Part shown: positions 61,790-64,000 of the stretch, piece by piece
How the letters are laid out: the number at the start of each line of letters is the position of its first letter
How positions within the stretch are numbered: the first letter of the stretch is position 1
From: Lathyrus oleraceus
Taxonomy: Eukaryota; Streptophyta; Magnoliopsida; Fabales; Fabaceae
Direction of reading: 5' to 3'
NCBI RefSeq assembly: GCF_024323335.1
Contig: NC_066580.1
Span: 259,701,332 to 259,765,331 of the forward strand
Length of the DNA: 64,000 nt
Made by a program: the position numbers and the translations under genes
Notes under the pieces: generated by a model
Database searches by the model: none
Told to the model about the DNA's origin: nothing
What the model saw: only the letters and a program-made list of their open reading frames with translations

Positions 61790-63153
61790 TGTTGGTGTAA
61801 GCCCTAGAGGCCGATACTTTTGGTACTTGTATCAAATTATTTAAAGGCATTTTCTTTATTATGGTTGATTAATAAAGTCCCTAGAATAGATAGTCCGTTT
61901 AATGTATTAAGTGTGACTTAATCATGAGAACACATTAAACACAAGGGCACTATTCTTAAAGATCCGTAGTCGAGCTTTAGTGTGAAGTGGGATAGCATTA
62001 AAGCATTAAGACTATTATGTTTGTAGACTGATGATCACATCTCATGGATCATGGATAAAGAGTTATCAAGTCTTAAGCATAGGTATGAATATTAGGAGTA
62101 ATATTTATACCGGATTGACCCGCTATGAGAATACTATATAGAAAGTTATGCAAAGTGTCATAAGTTATTCTCATGGTGATAATAGTGTATACCACTCTTC
62201 GACCTGAAACCACTATGGATCCTAGATGTAGAGTCGAGTGCTTTATTGTTGATCCAACGTTGTCCGTAACTGGATAACCATAAAGACAGTTGATGGGTAC
62301 TCCACGAAGCATACTGAGGGACATGAGTGTCCTAGATGGAATTTGCCAATCCCGCGTAACAGGATAAATGTCTATGGGCCCAATATTGAACTGGACAAGG
62401 GTCACACGGTCTATACCTTGTGTTCAATATAGACATAAGGAAAAAGGGGTAATTATACACATAATTATTATCACAAGAGGTTTTGTCAGATCACATGACA
62501 TTTTCGTGACTTGGGTAACAGTGATGTGTTGCTAGAAAACGTTCACTGTTTATTATGTTAAATGCGTGATTTAATATAATTGCCAACGCCGCGAAAACCT
62601 ATAGGGTCACACACAAAGGACGGATTGATGAGAGATAGAGTAACTAAGGAACACTGTAAGGTACGGTGCACTTAAGTGGGAGACGAAATATGGTAAGGTA
62701 CCAAATACTTAAGTGATTTTGGGCATATTATAAGATATGGGCCAAAATACACTTAACTGGGCTTTTTAGCTTGAAGCCCACACAAGTGGTTCTATAAATA
62801 GAACCCCTTGGGTAGAAGCATTGTCACTCCAATCCACTCCGACAGAAATTCAAGTTGAGACTTGGAATTTTGTTTCCCTCTTTCTCTCACTCAAAGCCTT
62901 CATTCATAACAGCTAGCACTGCGATTGAAGGAATCCGTTCGTGTGGACTGAGTAGAGACGTTGTCATCATTCAACGTTCGTGATCGCCCCGTGGATATGT
63001 ATCAAAGGTTTTGATCATTATCAGAGATCTGCACCAAAGGTTTGAATCGCCACAAGAGGTAACGATTCTATCACTGATCATGCCCATTCGTAAGGATCAC
63101 TAAATGGAGAAATTTTTAAATTCCGCTGCGCCTTGGATGGCAATTCTCCTTCA
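61790..63153 (+). repeat. Right LTR of D (1364 bp)
   Basis: Begins TGTTGGTGTAAGCCCTAGAG and ends ggcaattctccttca; target duplication atagt follows at 63154. Confidence 0.97.
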
Positions 63154-63614
63154 ATAGTTTGGTATGATCCGTCATTAAGCAGTTTGGAGATTATTGATAG
63201 TTGTGGTGAATTCTCTAATGTGCCTCTCGTCGTAAACTTGGGTTCCCCTTGAGAGACAAACCTAATAACATGTTGTTAGAAGGTCTTTTCTATCAAGAGG
63301 GTAAAGATCCCCAACATTTGAAGCAGAAGATTGTGCATGCTTGGCATAATATGCATAGGAAAGGAAGATCCGAGCTTTGTCCATACAATTGTGTAGCTTT
63401 GGAAGCTTACACTCTTTGGGTGAAGAAGAGAGCTTTGGAGTTGAAGATGCCTTATCCTTGTGAAAGACCTATGTCTATGGTTGTGGTTGAGCCATTAACT
63501 CTCCCTAACCAAGATGTAGAGGAGTTGGAAGATGCGCTGATCAAGATGAAGCAAGAAAAGGATATGTGGGAAGAGCATTTCCGTGCTTTGAGCAAAAAGC
63601 ATGAAGAGTTGTAG
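63154..63614 (+). pseudogene. Ogre-like ORF1 of element C, C-terminal part
   Basis: Resumes the frame of 55149-55906 after D. SCGEFSNVPLV matches SCGSLPNVPLI of A. A one-base loss in the C run at 63245-63248 shifts the frame; the rest (from about 63249, GLFYQEGKDPQHL) is open to a TAG at 63612. The C-terminal Lys/Glu-rich part resembles the coiled-coil tail of A and B. Similar coding-like sequence (ESKDKDALIELLED) continues past the TAG to about 63670, so that stop is probably premature. Confidence 0.83.
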
Positions 63615-63927
63615 TTGGAGTCTAAGGACAAAGATGCATTGATTGAGCTACTTGAAGACCGAGTGACGAAGAGACAGAGTTGTAGTTGTAGTTGGAGTCC
63701 TTAGGATGACTAGTCTCCTTTTCTCTTATATCTTTTTATTTTGGTTTCTGAAATTGTACTCGGTGTAATCCTTCCAATTTATATAAATAAAAAGAAATTT
63801 TTGGTCATATCAAATTATTTCCATTTAAATATTATATATTTGTAAATGATATAGTAAGTTCCTTGGAAATAAAAAATAATCAAGCATTGCATTTCATGCA
63901 TCATTTGCATAAGCAGGTTTTTTCCAG
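63615..63927 (+). other. ORF1-gag spacer of C with acceptor-like site
   Basis: AT-rich noncoding sequence ending ttttttccag|gtgtctg (AG 63926-63927), the same CAG|GTGTC joint as in A and B. Confidence 0.55.
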
Positions 63928-64000
63928 GTGTCTGATTGGTGTTTCTTCTATGCTTTAGCCAAGCTGACTCACCGGTACAATACCAGAGCCAATCATCTGA
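63928..64000 (+). CDS. gag: Start of gag of element C (cut by window end)
   Basis: Frame open from the acceptor, ending LTHRYNTRANHL (63964-63999), which matches the PHRYPTRRNTS segment at the same distance from the acceptor in A and B. The remainder lies beyond the window. Confidence 0.6.
   Translation, partial: MSDWCFFYALAKLTHRYNTRANHL

Larger units (their letters stand above)
55907..63153 (+). mobile_element. Ty1/copia element D, internally deleted
   Basis: 7247 bp flanked by atagt on both sides (55902-55906 and 63154-63158). LTRs are both 1364 bp with about 30 mismatches by eye. The tRNA-Met-type primer site and the polypurine tract are present. The interior keeps gag and protease almost whole, but the integrase lacks its N-terminal half, RT lacks most of its body, and several stops occur. 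Signals intact with coding lost suggests a copy moved by proteins of a relative. Confidence 0.95.

Noticed and set aside
63154..64000. Host gene at the right end
   Set aside because: The coiled-coil ORF here continues ORF1 of element C across the D insertion and is followed by a gag start.

Overview
The window is nuclear plant DNA made almost entirely of nested LTR retrotransposons. The main elements carry an extra ORF upstream of gag, about 4.8-kb LTRs, an intron between protease and reverse transcriptase, a second (archaeal-type) RNase H, and minisatellites before the 3' LTR. That combination is the Ogre/Tat lineage of Ty3/gypsy, and such density points to a legume, most likely tribe Fabeae (Pisum, Vicia, Lathyrus, Lens). 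I found no host gene, tRNA, rRNA or prokaryotic feature.

Layout. (1) 1-18330: Ogre-like element A, whose left LTR is cut by the window edge (1-1757); ORF1, gag, pol, 3' region and complete right LTR (13624-18330) follow. (2) 18331-20909: first visible part of a SIRE/Maximus-like Ty1/copia element (gag tail, protease, integrase, most of RT). (3) 20910-48595: Ogre-like element B, complete with both LTRs and inserted in the copia RT gene. It carries an inverted solo Ogre LTR (36916-41744) in its own 3' region. (4) 48596-53533: rest of the copia element (end of RT, RNase H, an env-like third ORF, polypurine tract, 3' LTR). (5) 53534-54469: part of a minus-strand LTR of another family. (6) 54470-55906 and 63154-64000: a diverged Ogre-like element C (leader, ORF1, first bases of gag), split by (7) 55907-63153: a second Ty1/copia element, D, with near-identical LTRs but a heavily deleted interior.

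Inferred order of events: C is oldest. The minus-strand LTR element landed in C's leader, the SIRE-like copia landed in that LTR, A and B landed in the copia gag and RT genes, and the solo LTR's parent landed in B. D landed separately in ORF1 of C. Target-site duplications support three joints directly: B (cctac/ccttc, one mismatch), the solo LTR (aggtg twice) and D (atagt twice).

No element here is fully coding. A has lost its protease by an in-frame deletion of about 1.1 kb, its intron acceptor, and several reading frames. B keeps an almost uninterrupted RT-RNase H-integrase frame of 1035 codons but has stops in ORF1 and gag-protease. Many of the stops are CAG-to-TAG or equivalent changes, the signature expected from deamination of CHG-methylated cytosines.

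The most interesting unexplained structure is a tandem array of four RNA-hairpin-like units directly after the pol stop codon in A and B. The stem sequences differ between units but remain complementary. Further points are splice-acceptor-like sites conserved upstream of gag in A, B and C, and a different perfect-palindrome minisatellite in each of the two copia families.
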